This document shows positions 33,750 through 45,848 of a stretch of 64,000 nucleotides of DNA, one piece after another. The stretch covers positions 1,798,001 through 1,862,000 of the forward strand of contig JAFEKR010000001.1 in the NCBI GenBank assembly GCA_019022495.1, given 5' to 3'. This stretch comes from Epichloe hybrida (Eukaryota > Ascomycota > Sordariomycetes > Hypocreales > Clavicipitaceae). Within the stretch, counting starts at the first letter, position 1; each line of letters opens with the position of its first letter. Under the pieces are notes generated by a model, which worked only from the letters and a program-made list of their open reading frames with translations, was not told the origin of the DNA and made no database searches. The position numbers and the translations under genes are program-made.

Positions 33750-34640
33750 CTACCCATCCCTCAAGTTTCTGGACCTGAACTAACACGGAGGTACAGGGGC
33801 ATTGGTGACCGAGCACTCGTTCTTGGAGCTTTTGTAGCGGTGGTGTGGACATCACTGTAGGAGCGAGCGACCCTGATGCGTGAAGCCATTGGGGACCTCT
33901 TCAAAGCCATCGTCATCGGCAATGGATGTATGCGATTGAACGAGTGCGGGCAAGTCAAGGAGACGCTCGGAAGATACCCCTTGGCATTAATCTCACAGTT
34001 GTTGAGGCTGGCGAGCTGTTCCTGAGCTGTCTTGCGGATGTTTCTGATCCCGAAAAGAAACGCAAGATCAAAGTCATCGATCTGTTCGAGAAAGAGGCTA
34101 TCAGGGTACGCTCAATCCTTTCTTGACAAGTCGAGGTGCCTTGCTAACAGCTCGCAAGGTTGGGAGAATGAAGCAGAAAATACTCCCAACTCCGGAAAGG
34201 TGGAATGGGTTATTTGCAAGGGACACTGTACCCTGACGTGTAAATCATTTCATTGCAACAAAGTCTCGGGAGCAGAAGACTGCCCCCACATGGACTTGCA
34301 CAACAAGAAGCGGATATTAAAAGCTGACATTAGAGAACAGCTCACGACAACGCAGGCGGTCTGCCTGATGAGGTAAGCAATGTCATCGGTCCTCATGCCG
34401 CGAAAGTATCTTGACTGACCAGCATGTAGCGGATTATTCCTAGATATCTCAAGCATTTGCTGCTGGTCTCGATACAAACCGTAGTGTTGGTGTTTTTGGT
34501 GACCAGCGAGTCTGGGGTCTCCCGGGTTGTCTATGATTTGTAAGTGAAAGTCGTCGCCCCCATCCGTCTACGGCCAGCCTCGGAGCTAATATTTATTGTT
34601 TGTCTTAGTAGAACCTCAAAGCCCCTCGGCACTAGAATAG
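33750..34640 (+). pseudogene. Decayed GMP synthase (glutamine-hydrolysing) copy
   Basis: Fragments of the ATP pyrophosphatase and dimerisation parts of GMP synthase appear in order across three frames: IGDRALVLGA with SGGVD (33836-33850, the PP-loop), [123 protein letters not shown] and TSKPLGT. Stops and frameshifts separate them. About 150 codons are missing between GGLPDE and ISQAF, and about 50 more before VSRVVYD. Three intron-like intervals are still visible (34107-34150, 34378-34424, 34540-34608), so the copy arose at the DNA level and not from mRNA. The glutaminase half is absent or unrecognisable. A functional copy presumably exists elsewhere in the genome. Confidence 0.85.
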
Positions 34641-35406
34641 GCGACATGATGGAGGGACGGCAGAATGAAGATGGGCGTGAGCTGGCATTGACTAGAAGCT
34701 GGGTTCTGTTGCGTTTGGAGACTCTTCTGGAAAGGCATATTATAGATGGACCTTTGTGAGCAATGAAGCGGGGCATGATATACATGCAAATATCATAAGG
34801 CGGCTTATCTTATATGCAGTTAATCCGTAGTCAAAGAATGTCTTGCACTACTACTTTTGCGGCTCAAAAAGTTGACAGACTACTGTGATGAAGTAAATCC
34901 CTTGTAATGTCAGTATGCGTGGTTAATCGAAGAGAGAAGAAGACTTGAATGAAACATCATGATTCTCATATTTCACGTATTATATTCCCTCCCACCTTGT
35001 CACGAACCAACCCCTCCTATCCCCACACCGTGGCTGGCGCCGGTGATGGTTGCAAGGGAAGGGAACTCCCGCTTACAGTGGAGAATTGGGTACATGCAGC
35101 GCAGCGGTGAAAGTTGCAACAAAAAGGACAGACGAATGGACTGGAGGCGGCGGGAGGAGGGGGGGGAAGGCGTGGGAAGGCGTCCGACGTCCGACGGGAA
35201 GCAAGCCATTTCGGTCCATCGAGAGATGTGATGGAGATGCGGGAGAGACAACGTCAGGTGGCACATGCATGTGTGTGATAGTATCATGAACCTGCGTCCC
35301 CGTCCAATTTATGCCATTTCCGCCATCGCCGCACAACCAGCTCAGCTGCCTACGCCTGCCTCTTTTCCCCCCTCTTTGCTCAGGCACCTTGGTCCGCTGC
35401 AGACAA

Positions 35407-35456
35407 GCATCGCAAGGCATCGCAAGGCATCGCAAGGCATCGCAAGGCATCGCAAG
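35407..35456. repeat. 10-bp tandem repeat, five exact copies of GCATCGCAAG
   Basis: Five identical contiguous decamers in non-coding DNA. Confidence 0.95.
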
Positions 35457-35502
35457 TGCGGTATTTCACGGAGCACGGGGGACAAGAGGGGGCCAGCCGC
35501 GC

Positions 35503-35639
35503 CAAAAAAAAAAGAAAAAAAAAAGAAAAGAAAAAGAAAAGAAAAAGAAAAGAAGAAGAAGAAGAAATATATAGCTTGTCTTGTTGCCGTGCGTTGCAGG
35601 ACAGGACAGCATGCGGATCAATTAGAACAAAAAAAAAAG

Positions 35640-35670
<31 letters not shown>
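35503..35670 (+). repeat. Poly-purine A/G tracts and poly-A
   Basis: Long A/G-only segments followed by two poly-A runs, the longer one about 25 A. They resemble slippage-expanded tracts. Confidence 0.85.
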
Positions 35671-36701
35671 GCACCACGCAGCATCACCCGTCTGTCCCGA
35701 GAGGAACGTGGTTTTCAAGTGCCGATACAACCACGAGCCCAGGCACACTTCAACAAGTGGCAGTCGACATTTTCTTGATTCCTGGTTCCGGTGACACCTG
35801 GTGCGTTAGCGATTTGACCTTGCTTCCCGCCTCATGCTGACCATTTTTGAAACGCCCGTGGCACCCGCCGACCGGATTTTGTTCTCAATCTTGCAAGTTG
35901 GTGGCCATGTACGGAGTAATGGAGTTGATAACGCCGTGAGACAAGGGGGTATGTGACCACGTTTCGACGACCCATTGACGTAATGTCCCGTTCCCCGTGC
36001 CCGCCGCTCCATGTTCTTATCTGCTGCATGACGGCTTGTCACGGTTCGTAGAAAAGTGACTTGTCACATCGAAAGGGGAGGGGGGGGTCGGACTTCTCGT
36101 GAAGACCAACGCAAGATAATCGATCAACTCGAGGCATCCACGTTAGCACCCCTCCCGCAGTTCAACAGTTGAGACACGGCTTTCCCAGCACAGCATCATG
36201 CACACGCCTCGCTTGGATCACGCGAGGTTGCTGATGAAGTCGCAGTCCCCGCAGTCTCACGTTATCTGGAGACGATGAGGGTGGTTGCTGTTGCTGTTGC
36301 TGTTGCTGTTGTTCTGTTGTTCTAGGTTAGGTTAGATTGAGCTGTTCGCCAGTGCTGATGGAAAGACAAAAAAAAAAAAAAAAAAGGGATGGACGGATGT
36401 CTTGGCGACGTGTAACTCTTCGCCGGGGGCCCTTGGTTGCTTTGGGGATTCGGGCTTGATGAAACATTCGTCTGGGATTGGATTTGGTACTCTCTTCATC
36501 AAACTGTAGGACTGTGAGAAAATGAAGCACAGGAACAAAAGGGGGGTTCTCAGGCAAGGGTGAGCAGATCGTGGGTTTGAGCCAGCCACGCAATGAATGG
36601 ACTGACTGTATGAACAAATACATCGCCTTCCATCTATTTGCCTTCACCAAGGTACTTCCGGATCTACATGTATACATATATCCTGCCTGACTCGGCTTCC
36701 C

Positions 36702-39592
36702 TCACAAATCTACCGCAGAATATTGCCTACTTTCAATGGCCTTGATCATCTGCCTCGTACGTGGGTTGTCCTCGAAACTTGCATGGATCAGATCCACTAC
36801 TTCTTGCACTGTGAAGTAGTAGCTCAGCTTTTGCTCGCACCATAATTCTTTGATCCCGTTGAGATCGCTTTGCAACACCTCGCCCAGATACTTCAGCCGA
36901 GGCCAGTTAGGGGCGTACTGCTCCGTGGTTGGCACCTCATTGCTGATGGGCTCTGTCCCGCCGAGCTTGCTTGGAAGGAACAGATCATCTAGTCTTGTTA
37001 TCGTGGCGATCAGATGCGCAATACTGTAAGCTTCGTCTTGTCCTATCGATGACAGTTCCATCACATCTATGATGATACTATTGGCGAGAGCGTCAACCAG
37101 TGAGCCGATGGCCTGAGACCAAACTGATCTGGGTAGAATGCATTCCCACGTAGTCGCCATGGAACGAATGCGCGCCGTCCCAGCTTCGATGGCGCCCGTC
37201 GGATCATCCTGTTGCACAACACTCTGCGAGCTGCCCAGGAGGTCCTGAAGAACCGTGCGTTGCATCGTCATCTCGTTTCCATAGCTTCGATTGGCAAAAT
37301 TTTGAAGAGTCTTGATGTCGTTGTCTAATCGCAACATGGCCTTTGCCCGTGCAGTGAGGTCCTCACGTTCTTTCCAAGCTTTCGAAAATGTGGTCAGCTG
37401 TTCTGCCATGTACATTGCATCATTATACAAAAACCTGCATCATCTCGATTAGTGAAAGGCTCCGGCTCCCCATACCATTTTCGATAATGATAAGAAGCAG
37501 TCAGTACTTACATGTTGCCACCAACGGTCAAAGAGTAGTAGTAGGGTGAGATGGCTCTGAAAAGCGCCAATACCAAGGTTGGCAAGCTGAAAAGACCTGG
37601 CGCAGTAGATGCAATAATCTGATACTTGTCTCCCTCCTTTGTCAAAGTAGCGCCGTCTTCCAATATTGAAGTGATCATACCAAGGACCGGCTCAGGCATG
37701 GAAGAGATGTAGTACTTTTCTTTGAAAACAAGCTCTTTCATTTCATCGAGACCTGCTCCTCGCTTCTGTTTCTTGGGAGAAGAGGGTTTCGCTTGCGCCG
37801 ACTCGACCGTCGTGTCCTCGTCGCCCCAACCCCATGCATCAGCACCCACATCCTCTTCATCCTCTTCATCCCCTACGCCCTTCACATGCGTATCCGTCTT
37901 CTTAGGCACGTCTATTTCATCTGTGGGGTAGTGATCGGCGTTCTCATCTTCGGCACCCCAGCCCCAAGCGTCAGTGCCGTCATCTTCCTTGACTGTCGAC
38001 GTCGTCCTGGTGTCTGTGGCACGCTGTGTCTCATTTGGCTCATTCTCATCATTCTCATCGTCATCCCACGCATCATCCCACGCAGCTCCCCAGTCATTAG
38101 TATCTGCCGAGGCACCAGCACCGGTGGTGGCAAGCTCGTTGCCCTCGGAAAAAGTGACCATGTGTTTTTCAACCCTTTCAACGTGTCGAGGAGCACCTAT
38201 TCCTTGGCTAAGTTTCGTCCGAATAGTGTCGAGGGCATTTTCCCGACATCGTCTCAGCCACGTCATGTGCGCTTTGCTAACCCACTCTCTAAGGTCCCCA
38301 AAACCACTGTAGTCACTTCTTTCGAGTGCAGAACAGAAGGCCTGTGCGCTCTGCATGATGCTTTGAAATCGAGGCATGTCATTCAGTGATGATGGAACGG
38401 CTGGGTTGAGCCACTGTTGGATCAATCTTGGTATCAGATCTACCATCATGAAGCCCTGTAGCCGGCTTAGCAATTCTTCTGGCAACTTCTGCGATATAAA
38501 TGCCAAGATAACTGCCAGATCAGAGAGAAGAAACTCCACAGAGGCATCAGTTTGCCCTGACAATGCTAGCTCATCTCCATTGGCGATGACGCTTGTAATG
38601 GTTGGTCTGGTTTTGTCCATTCTCGGCGAGACTATCGCCCCATTCAGGTTCCTCCACATTTGCTCCATGCGCTCGTCGGTTTCTTTATATGATTTGAGGC
38701 CAATTACAGCTTCCGATAGGGTCATGCCGCCCGCTACAGTGTGTCAGTCAATATGCCGCGTTCAGGCCTAAAAGGATTCCCACACACGTACCAGGAAGAG
38801 ATTCGCGAATGGTTACTTTTCCATCGTCGACATTAAAGTGAACCAATTCTTTCCATAGTTGATTGAACACCTCATGGATGCTTGACTTCAGTCCAAAAGC
38901 TCGATGATCCAAAAACTTAATTATTCGGCACGTTTTGCTCACGCCGACTTCATCGAGGGCATTCCAGGATTCTGCTTCGTGTTAGATAATACTCATACTC
39001 CTGCGTACAAAATATGCATGGCTGGAGAGCCGTGGCGACTGCTTGCACTCACGTTCAAGGAGCCGTAGAGAGTCAAGGATTCGTCTATCGTTCTGTGCTG
39101 TCTCGACCTGTGTCAAAAGCCCGTCCAGGCTTTTGATTTTCGCCAGGACTGTATGGATTTGCTGACTGTACTGAACTTCGCGATTCAGGAATCGAATTTT
39201 TTCTTCGGCATCTTCTATCATCTCCCCGGTCACATCTGGAGCTTCCGATTGGCGTACAATGTCATTCGCAATGGTCTTGGAGCGAATGATGTCTTCCTGC
39301 AAGGCTTTCGCATTCTGGGCCCAGGAACTGACATCCTCTTTTGTTTCCTCGTGAATAGTATGGACCTCGCTCTGCCATGATGTGAGTGTATGTTTCTTTT
39401 CCCCCTTCGCTACCCAGCTCACGACTCACGCACCTTGAGATTGGCCTTGGCCACGGCTAGTGCTTCAATAGTAGGCTGAATATCTATCTCCGAGACAGGT
39501 GGCAGCGATGAGACATCATCCGGGAATTTCCCTTGGAGCGAAAAGTTGACGATGGCATCGCTAAGCTGTTGCGGCCCTGAAGCCGTGGTCAT
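36702..39592 (-). CDS. ZW10/Dsl1-family tethering subunit
   Basis: Likely Dsl1/ZW10 subunit of the ER tether for COPI vesicles (with Tip20/RINT1 and Sec39/NAG partners). Five exons (39592-39434, 39371-39053, 38971-38792, 38733-37512, 37434-36702) are all in phase and give 870 residues. The N-terminal 200 residues are helical or coiled (AQNAKALQEDIIRSKTIAND). The middle has helices such as DLAVILAFISQKLPEELLSR. An acidic insert of about 130 residues carries repeated Trp motifs (NDWGAAWDDAWDDD, DAWGWGAED, DAWGWGDED). The C-terminal domain is helical (DDLFLPSKLGGTEPISNE, KYLGEVLQSDLNGIKELW). In yeast Dsl1 a comparable acidic Trp-containing loop binds coatomer, which supports this call. The kinetochore role of animal ZW10 is not implied. 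The gene is divergent from the M16C peptidase gene. Confidence 0.87.
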
Positions 39593-40737
39593 GGCTCGCT
39601 ACGGCGCACGAGAAAGACGGCGTATGTCGTTAGTTCAGCGCGTCGAGTGGCACACGGTGCTCGGGACCAGCTTTGAAAGCTTTATGCGTGATGGATTATG
39701 TTCGGCGGTTGTATCATCGTATCCGTCTCGTTTGATTTCGCGGCTGTAGGAATGCTATCGCGTTGGTGTCCGATACTCTTGAAGCTCACGCAGTAATATT
39801 AGATCTCAGACAAGCTGTCAACTTCGCTGAGGTCATATGTAGTAAGAAAGTGGGGCCAGACGACAGTACGTACTCAGTTACTCCACCATTCGCCAGACAA
39901 CTTCTGTTGTACGGTCAGATTGATGCAGGGTCATTTTTAGCTTGTCTTGAATCCCGAGCTTCGTGCAGGCAAGCCTAATCACCTGACGAAACGTTGCTGA
40001 TGATGCCGCCTTCGACCAATCTCTTGGCTGACTCTGTGTCCGTTTGATGTCCTGTCTCACAGGAAGGTCAGATTTCCTATATCCTACGCTGGTCTGGTAG
40101 AGCTTGATTTCGAAATGCTCGCAGCTGACAGTAGCGGGGTAGTTTCATGGTCTTTTTTCCTCCTCAGTCATTCGACCAACCTGTACATATCGACTTTGCC
40201 AACTTCATCCTCAGCATTACAGGGCCTGTTTGTTCTTCTTCTTTTTTTATTTGAGGCACCGAATCTTCGACATTGATCAGCTACGCCCTCGCAACACGCT
40301 ATAGGTGCGCGTAGGTGGTGAGTTTAGATTTTCCGCATCATGTTCATGCACTCCCAGTTACCAATGATGTTTTGTCTTCTTGCCGTATCCGGACCTGTTA
40401 GTGATGGTCTGAGGTAATACTCGCACTGCAAGTCCTGAAATTCCTGCTGGCTCAGGGTCTGGATGCGGCTATGACTTTCAAAGTTGATGGCTCTTGATTC
40501 AAATAGTCGACAATGGGAAGACGGCATGGTCCTACCCTGTGTAGTATATAAGGGTAACTTCGATGAGAGAACATCCAATCTTTTATACGAACAGGCAATA
40601 GCTGAAAAGATCCCCCCTTCCCACACGACAACGAATTCTTGTCCCATGCCCCTTCCTTTCGTGTTGGGCTTTTGTGGAGAGGGACTAACAAACGACAGTT
40701 TTTTGCAACCAAGGTTGAGTCAACACATTACCTCAGC
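39593..40737. promoter_or_regulatory. Divergent promoter region, ZW10/Dsl1 and M16C peptidase
   Basis: About 1.1 kb between the two start codons. A TATA-like TATATAAGG lies at 40545-40553, 185 bp before the peptidase ATG. A 107-codon minus-strand frame (40324-40647) overlaps the putative promoter and has no recognisable domain, so I do not call it. Confidence 0.5.
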
Positions 40738-43700
40738 ATGCCTTCTACGACAAGGCAGTCGCGGTTTCGCAAAGTTCAAAGCTTTGCGACCGACTATGCA
40801 CCATGCACCATCACTCAATATGTATCTGAGAGGAGTGGTATGCAAGTGGTCGTTGCTGACCGGCAAGGGCCCAAGATCAATGGATACTTCACCCTGGCTA
40901 CCGAAATATTTGATGACTCAGGCGCGCCGCATACACTAGAACATCTTGTCTTCATGGGCTCAAAAAGCTTCCAGTTCAAGGGTCTTCTTGACAAGCTTTC
41001 TTCCCGAGCCTACTCCGGAACAAATGCTTGGACAGCAACAGATCACACGGCATACACACTGGAGACCGCGGGATGGGAAGGATTCGCTCAAGTACTTCCT
41101 GTTTACCTCGAACACATCATCTTACCAACAATTACAGATGAAGGCATCACTACTGAAGTTTGGCATATAGACGGCGAAGGAAACGATGCCGGTGTAGTCT
41201 ATTCTGAGATGCAAGCCGTCCAGTTCCGAAGTGCAGAGATCATGGACCTTCAGGTTCGCCGTCTGATGTACCCCAAAGATGTTGGATTCCGCTACGAAAC
41301 AGGTGGTATGACTGAAGCGTTGCGCGTCCTCACACCGGACAGAATTCGCCAATTCCACCGCGACATGTATCAGCCACGGAATTTGTGTCTGGTCATCGTT
41401 GGAGAGGCGGACCACGATGACTTGTTGCAGATTCTGGACGACTTTGAAGAGAGCATCAAAAACGACATACCTCCTCTGGATGCGAAGTTTCAGAGGTAAG
41501 TTTCATGGTAAATGATAGGAAAAGCCTCTTGAGAAAAAAACCCAACTGAGCAATACTTTTTAGACCTTGGCTTGAATCTGCCCAGCCGCCATCTTTGAAT
41601 GAAACCACTGTCACCACGGCCGAGTTTCCCGAAGAAGATGAGTCCGTTGGAGAAATTCTCATTGGATTTTTCGGTCCCAATTGCGTTGACTTGATAAATA
41701 CGTCAGCACTCAATATTTTACTGACCTACTTGTGTGGCTCATCCGTTTCCATTCTTGAGAATGTTCTGGTGGAGAAGGAAGAACTCGCCAGTTCAGTGAC
41801 TCACTGGTGGGAGGCCCGTCCCAATTCAGTCATCTGGCTCCAGCCCACAGGGATTGCCACAGAGAAGTTGGAATTCGTTGAGAAGCGCCTGTTTGAGCTT
41901 CTCAAGGAAGTGGCATCGAAACCAATCGATATGGACTACATGCTAGAGTGTATCCGAAGAGAGAAACGCCAAGTTAAGTTCCACGCCGAGACATCCGAGT
42001 CATTCTACGCGACAAACATTATCACGGACTACCTGTTTGGTAAGCGAGATGGATCAACTCTTAAGGACCTTGCGTCTCTCAGCGAGTACGACGTGTTGGA
42101 GAAGTGGACAGACGAGCAGTGGCGGGCATTTCTGAGTAAGTGGATGGCAGATGCCCACCACGTATCTATCCTGGGCAAACCCTCGCACGAGCTCGCCAAG
42201 AAGATGAAGAGCGACGAGGAGGCACGTATTTCAAAGAGAAAAGAGGAACTGGGGCCAGAAGGGTTGAAGAAACTGGCAAAGAAGCTCGAAGAGGCCAAGA
42301 AGAAGAATGACGAGCCCATTCCCGCCGAAGTCATTGATCGATGGAGTGTTCCCGGCACCGATTCCATTCACTTCATTGAATCTGATACGGCGCGATCCGG
42401 CCGAGCTCGATCCATCGGTCTTGGCACCGGTGCGGCGCAAAAGACCATCGACTCTTCCACGGATGGAAAACTGCCGCTTTTCATCCAGTTTGAAGATGTG
42501 CCGACCAACTTTGTGCATATCAACATTCATCTCGGAACTTCGCAAGTCCCAGTCGAATTGAAGCCGCTCATGTCCATATTTAGTGACAACTTCTTCAACA
42601 CCCACATCACGAGAGACGGTAAACAGGTCGACTTCGAGCAGGTAGTCATGGAGCTTGAGCGAGACAGCATCGGCTACGGCATTGGGTCATCACGATCCTT
42701 GGGTGATGCTGATGGCTACCTCATCCAGTTCCAAGTTGAGCCGGAGAAGTACCCTGCCGCGGTCGATTGGTTGAGGACCATGATGTTCGACTCCGTCTTT
42801 GATCCTCAGCGTCTCAAGGCTGCTGTGAACAAAGCTCTGGCCGATATTCCCGAAGGAAAGCGGGATGGACGTGGAATGGCCGCCGAGATTGATGCCGCCA
42901 TTCACATGGACAGGTCCTCCCTGACTGTCGCGAAGCGCACTTTAGTCAAGGCTGTCTATTTGAAGCGCCTCAAGAAGCTTCTGAAGAGTGAACCGGAGAA
43001 GGTGGTAGAGTGGTTCAACACAATACGCAAGTCTCTGTTCACATTTCAAAATATGCGCTTTCTGGTCACTGCAAACGTGTCAAAGCTCGACAATCCCGTC
43101 GCCACCTGGGATTCCCTCTCCGCGGTGCTAACGGCACAGCAAGACATGATTCCCATCCCCAAATTTGTCGATCTCCTGAACGATGAAGGCCGCAAGCCCG
43201 GTTCAGTGGGCACCATCATTGTCCCCATGACCACGCTGGAGAGTTCATACTCTGTGAGCACCGCATCCAGTATCACGTCCCTGTCTGACCCCAAATTCGC
43301 CTCCATCATGGTGGCTATTGGATACCTCGAAACCGTTGAGGGGCCCCTCTGGAACGCCGTTCGCGGCGCCGGCTACGCCTATGGCTCGTACTTCTCCCAC
43401 AACATTGAATCGGGCATCCTGTCCTACCGTGTATATCGCTCCCCCGACGTCTACAAAGCCATTTCCGCTTCCCGAGATGCCATTCGAAAAATCGCCACGG
43501 GTGAAGTCCCCATCGACAAGCATCTCCTCGAAGGAACCATTAGCCAGATTGTCGTCATGTTTGCCGACGAACAAGCCACGATGCCCAGTGCTGCCCAGCA
43601 AAACTTTGTCCAAAGCGTCATACGTGGCTTGCCCAAGGACTGGAGCAAGGAAGTTCTGAAAAACGTACGAGCTGTGACAGAGGAGGAGATCAAGAATGCT

Positions 43701-44036
43701 CTCGAGGAGCTTATCCTGCCCTGCTTTGAGCCCGGGAAGAGCAATGTCGTGATTACCTGTGCCAAGTTGATGACTGAGGTATGTGCACCCAACGAAACGA
43801 GAATGCCCTAGAGGTATCCTGTGCACGATCAGAATGCTAATTACCCGTAGAATATGGAAACTGCTTTCAGGGGCATGGGGTACAAGGTGCAGACGCACGA
43901 GCTGAGCTATTTCCACGATGACTATGGCTTGAAGACCGATGACGAGGACGACGAGGACGAAGAGGATGAGGATGAGGATGATGATGAAGAAGGATCAGAG
44001 GGGAGTTATGGCTCGGAAGGATCTGTTGAAAATTGA
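40738..44036 (+). CDS. M16C insulinase-family zinc metallopeptidase (YOL098C/Sdd3-like)
   Basis: Exons 40738-41495, 41564-43778 and 43851-44036 give 1052 residues, about the size of yeast YOL098C. The inverted zinc motif HxxEH is at residues 65-69 (GAPHTLEHLVFMGSKSF), and the downstream acidic ligand is likely in the GVVYSEMQ segment, as in other M16 enzymes. The usual four M16 lobes follow; the second half has FVHINIHLGTSQVP and VRGAGYAYGSYFSHNIESG. A Lys/Glu-rich insert (KKLAKKLEEAKKKNDEPIPA) sits mid-protein. The C-terminus is a run of Asp/Glu (about 43945-44000). No mitochondrial presequence is visible (MPSTTRQSRFRKVQSF), so a cytosolic location is likely. The frame is open to an upstream TTG, so the first ATG is used. 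Confidence 0.9.
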
Positions 44037-44329
44037 TCGGTGTCGTGGTGCCGAAAAGAGAGAAAAAAGGAACAGCTGAAATACAAGGCAACTTATCGAG
44101 AAAGACAATGTGCATCTAGTTGGAAACAGACAATCGCTTGACGAAAGTCACTTCCGGGAGACCAACCAATAGTCTCGTGGAAAGACCAAAAAGGTGCTGA
44201 AGTAATTCAACTTTTCTATCACTGTACAGACTCTACCCTTTATTGCATCCATGACTTTCCATGGCAGCCAAATCTCGCTTTCAACATCGGATACTATATC
44301 GCCATCCACCTCCTCCCCTCCTCCACCAT

Positions 44330-45848
44330 TTACAGCTCATCACGACCAGTAGCTGTAGCTGAGCCATCCTTGTCCTTGTCCTTCTCACTAGTAAGCGCCG
44401 CTCTAGGTTTCCAATCCAGGGCCTTGAGACGTTCCGACAAGTGGGGGTGCGAGAAGTGATAGCTAGCGTACATCCAGTCGGCATCCATGGTGCTCAAGTT
44501 CTGGGCGTGCAGCTTGATAAGCGAGCTGGCGAGCTCGGAGCGGAATCCAAGACCCTTGGCAAAGTCATCAGCCTCGAACTCGAACTTGCGAGAGAGAATG
44601 TTGAGAAGCAGCTTGATGACGGTGTCCATGGGGGAGAGAGCATCCGAGAAGAGAATGAAGCCGATAATGATGGGGTACTGGGTATGGAATCCGAACGCGT
44701 TATAGAGTGACTTGTTGTTGAGGAAAACAGAGAAGAGGGAGAAGACATAGAGAAGGTGGGCCTAGTTTGACGAGTCAGTCTATGCACCTGGGGGAGTGCG
44801 GGGAGGGCAAAAAAAGAGAGCAGTCTTACCTGAGCAATGCCAAAGAGACGAGTAGTGTGGCCTAATTTCCAATGTCCAAGCTCGTGCGCCAAGATGGCGA
44901 TGATTTCATCCGTTTCCGTCTTCTCAATGAGCGTGTCATAGATGACAATGTGCTTCTTCCATGGCAGACCGTAAAAGTAGGCATTTGAGTGAGCGCTACG
45001 CTTGGATCCATCAATGACAAAGAGCTCCTGAAGCGGGAATTTGTGAGTAGCAGCCAGACCGTTGACCTTGGTCTTGAGCTCGCCCTCTTCGAGAGGAGAG
45101 AGCTTGTTGAACAAGGGCTGGATGAAGATGGGGTACGCCGTGGTAGTGAAGAGTTGCAGGCCAGCAGCAAAGACCCATAGGTAGAAGACGAACTGGTTGC
45201 CAGTCTTTTGAATAATCTTGAGGAAAGCAGCCAGGATGGGGGGTACCAGGGCAAAGGTCAGCAAGTTGGTCTTGATCATGTCGGTAACGAACAAGGCGGG
45301 CGTCTGCTTGTTGAAGCCAAATTTTTCTTCCAGCACAAACGTGTTGTACACACGCGCCGGCAGAGAGAGGATCTGTTGGATGACGATGAAGCTCAGCACG
45401 AAGACGATGGAGTGGGATATTTCGCCGCTGAATCGAGCAGGTGCCCACCTGAGCAACAAGTCGCCGGTCCAGGACCAGAGTTTCGGGAGGACATCGCACT
45501 GGATAAAGGCAACGTTTTGAACTTGGGCCCAAAGGCCGGAGATGATTTCGAACTGGGCTTTGGCACGACCATAGGCTTGGGCCTTGTCGAATGTTTCTTG
45601 GGAGATTTCCTTGGAGAGCACGGCGGGGGGCTTGGTGCTTTGGAGAATGCGGTATTGGCGCAAGGTGAGAAAGGACTCGAAGATGTACTGGCCGACAGAG
45701 AATCCGAGAATGAGCTTCTTCCAGGGGAAGAGGGGGCGATCAAGGCATCGCGCGAGGCGCTGGAAGGGGAGAATGAAAACACTGGTCAGCGAGGCGCGGG
45801 TTGCCGACGACGTGTGGAATGAATTGATTTTACCTGGAGAAAGTCCAT
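44330..45848 (-). CDS. STE24: CAAX prenyl protease 1 (Ste24, M48A)
   Basis: Integral ER/inner nuclear membrane zinc metalloprotease that removes the AAX tripeptide from prenylated proteins and, in yeast, makes the first N-terminal cut in a-factor precursor. Exons 45848-45834 (15 nt, MDFLQ), 45759-44830 and 44761-44330 give 458 residues, matching the family. The zinc motif HELGH is at residues 297-301 (IIAILAHELGHWKLGH), and the third ligand lies in RKFEFEADDFAKGLGF. Several hydrophobic helices precede it (HSIVFVLSFIVIQQILSL, NQFVFYLWVFAAGLQLF). DGSKRSAHSNAYFYGLPWKK is the family's substrate-binding strand. The C-terminus has a DKDKD run and no ER-retrieval KKXX. The micro-exon is required because exon 2 begins at RLARCLDRPLFPWKKLILGF without an ATG. 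Confidence 0.95.

Larger units (their letters stand above)
34641..36701. other. Gene-free region with dense simple repeats
   Basis: Contains five exact copies of GCATCGCAAG, purine-rich A/G tracts (35503-35565), a 25-A run at 35646-35670, a GCTGTT hexamer tract at about 36286-36317 and an 18-A run near 36367-36384. A TACGGAGTA motif lies at 35910. Frames here are lysine- or phenylalanine-rich artefacts of these tracts. Confidence 0.55.

Noticed and set aside
35265..35840. Lys-rich 191-codon frame
   Set aside because: It is the translation of A/G purine tracts and the decamer repeat, not a protein.
40324..40647. 107-codon minus-strand frame in the ZW10/M16C divergent promoter
   Set aside because: It lies over the putative TATA box of the peptidase gene and has no recognisable domain.
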